Origin: Campylobacter concisus | GTDB taxonomy: Bacteria > Campylobacterota > Campylobacteria > Campylobacterales > Campylobacteraceae | NCBI RefSeq assembly: GCF_003048835.2 | Contig: NZ_CP060705.1 | Span: 682,001-746,000, forward strand | Length of the DNA stretch: 64,000 nt | Direction: 5' to 3' | Shown here: piece after piece, positions 63,491 to 64,000 of the stretch | How positions within the stretch are numbered: position 1 is the stretch's first letter | Layout: each line of letters opens with the position of its first letter | Translations under genes and position numbers: made by a program | Notes under the pieces: generated by a model | What the model saw: the letters and a program-made list of their open reading frames with translations, nothing else | Database searches by the model: none | Told to the model about the DNA's origin: nothing

Positions 63491-64000
63491 TGAAAAAAGC
63501 TCTTTTGCTTTTAAATATGGGCGGTGCAAACAGCCTTGATGATGTCGAAATTTTTTTAACAAATATGTTTAATGACCCGTATATTTTGGGTATAAAAAAT
63601 AAAATTTTAAGAAAATTTGTAGCTTTCATGATCACAAAAGGCAGGCTAAAAACTGCAAAACACAACTACGAGCAAATAGGCGGAAAGTCACCACTTTGCG
63701 AGCTTACTGCTAAGCTTTGTGAGAAAATTTCAAGCTTGCAAAATGAATTTGAAGCGGTTGATTTTGCGATGAACTACACTTCGCCATTTGTAAAAGATGT
63801 GCTTAAAAAGTATGAAAAATTTGATGAGATAGTGCTTTTGCCACTCTACCCTCATCACTCACAAACTACGATAACTTCGAGCTTAGCTGATTTTAAAAAG
63901 GCAAAAGAGGAGCTTGATTTTAAAGCTAAAATTGCACTTTGCGAGCCATTTTATGATGATGACGCTTACAATAAGATCATTATCTCTCATATCCAGGGAG
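63490..64000 (+). CDS. hemH: Ferrochelatase, N-terminal part (3' truncated by window edge)
   Basis: HemH inserts iron into protoporphyrin. ATG 63490 shares its A with the upstream stop (TGATG). The 170 visible residues start MKKALLLLNMGGANSLDDVE, then FLTNMFNDPYILG, YEQIGGKSPLCELTAKL, MNYTSPFVKDVL and LLPLYPHHSQTTITSS (with the catalytic-region PHHSQ-type motif seen in ferrochelatases). The frame is open to the window end. Confidence 0.93.
   Translation, partial: MKKALLLLNMGGANSLDDVEIFLTNMFNDPYILGIKNKILRKFVAFMITKGRLKTAKHNYEQIGGKSPLCELTAKLCEKISSLQNEFEAVDFAMNYTSPFVKDVLKKYEKFDEIVLLPLYPHHSQTTITSSLADFKKAKEELDFKAKIALCEPFYDDDAYNKIIISHIQG

Overview
The window is a densely packed, AT-rich bacterial chromosome segment with no rRNA, tRNA, prophage or CRISPR array that I could see. 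Gene content points to Campylobacter. It has a Campylobacter-type major outer-membrane porin, PEB4, flagellin C, a CiaD-like gene next to cca, a Cj0977-like gene next to cmoB, and small gene clusters that match Campylobacter jejuni gene order (hrcA-grpE-dnaK; nadE-lpxK-thrC-kdsB; nth/peb4/fba/motA-motB-like; flgG2-flgG; alaS-maf-pbpA; hemH with a neighbouring oxidoreductase). These clusters are shuffled relative to C. jejuni. Base composition and the secreted Sel1 proteins suggest a C. concisus-like species. Species assignment is inference.

Layout. 1-6.5 kb: end of an Rrf2-type regulator, flhA (flagellar export), a DHH phosphoesterase operon, a secreted Sel1 protein, and pyrB-pyrC. 6.5-7.9 kb: an accessory pocket with a broken copy of the 3' end of pepD, a two-gene HTH operon and a long AT-rich spacer. 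7.9-17.3 kb: the heat-shock operon with a CIRCE-like operator, a metallo-hydrolase, then nadE, a lysine-less DegT-family protein, lpxK, cutA, thrC and kdsB. 17.9-24.2 kb: dsbD, ppk2, a small membrane protein, porA, and a lipoprotein/cmoB/Cj0977-like operon. 24.3-27.3 kb: a Tat-exported transglutaminase-like protein with MerT/MerP-like partners, then intact pepD. 27.3-34.5 kb: nth, peb4, fba, a proton-channel (MotA/MotB-like) pair, a PLP desulfhydrase-like enzyme and hisD. 34.6-39.5 kb: flaC, rpoD, and flgG2-flgG behind a clear sigma-54 promoter. 39.5-41.8 kb: three secreted cysteine-rich Sel1-type genes. 41.9-47.4 kb: mostly accessory or transport genes (periplasmic metallo-hydrolase, azlCD, periplasmic asparaginase, DUF1877, LysE). 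47.4-55 kb: leuD-leuB, a small gene, ciaD-like, cca, trmL, a secreted nuclease-like protein and glyS. 55-62.5 kb: a reverse-strand run alaS, membrane protein, maf, pbp1A, comEA-like and eptC-like, much of it joined by ATGA overlaps. 62.6-64 kb: a Gfo/Idh/MocA-type protein and the start of hemH.

The most striking feature is a pair of 405-bp copies, identical by eye, at 6486-6890 and 26887-27291 in opposite orientation. Each carries the last 122 codons of pepD plus its terminator. They bracket a 20-kb block. Recombination between them would flip the block while still leaving one intact pepD, so the block may exist in both orientations. Other points worth a second look are the stand-alone stator-like pair, the DegT-family protein without its Schiff-base lysine, and the transglutaminase-MerTP operon.
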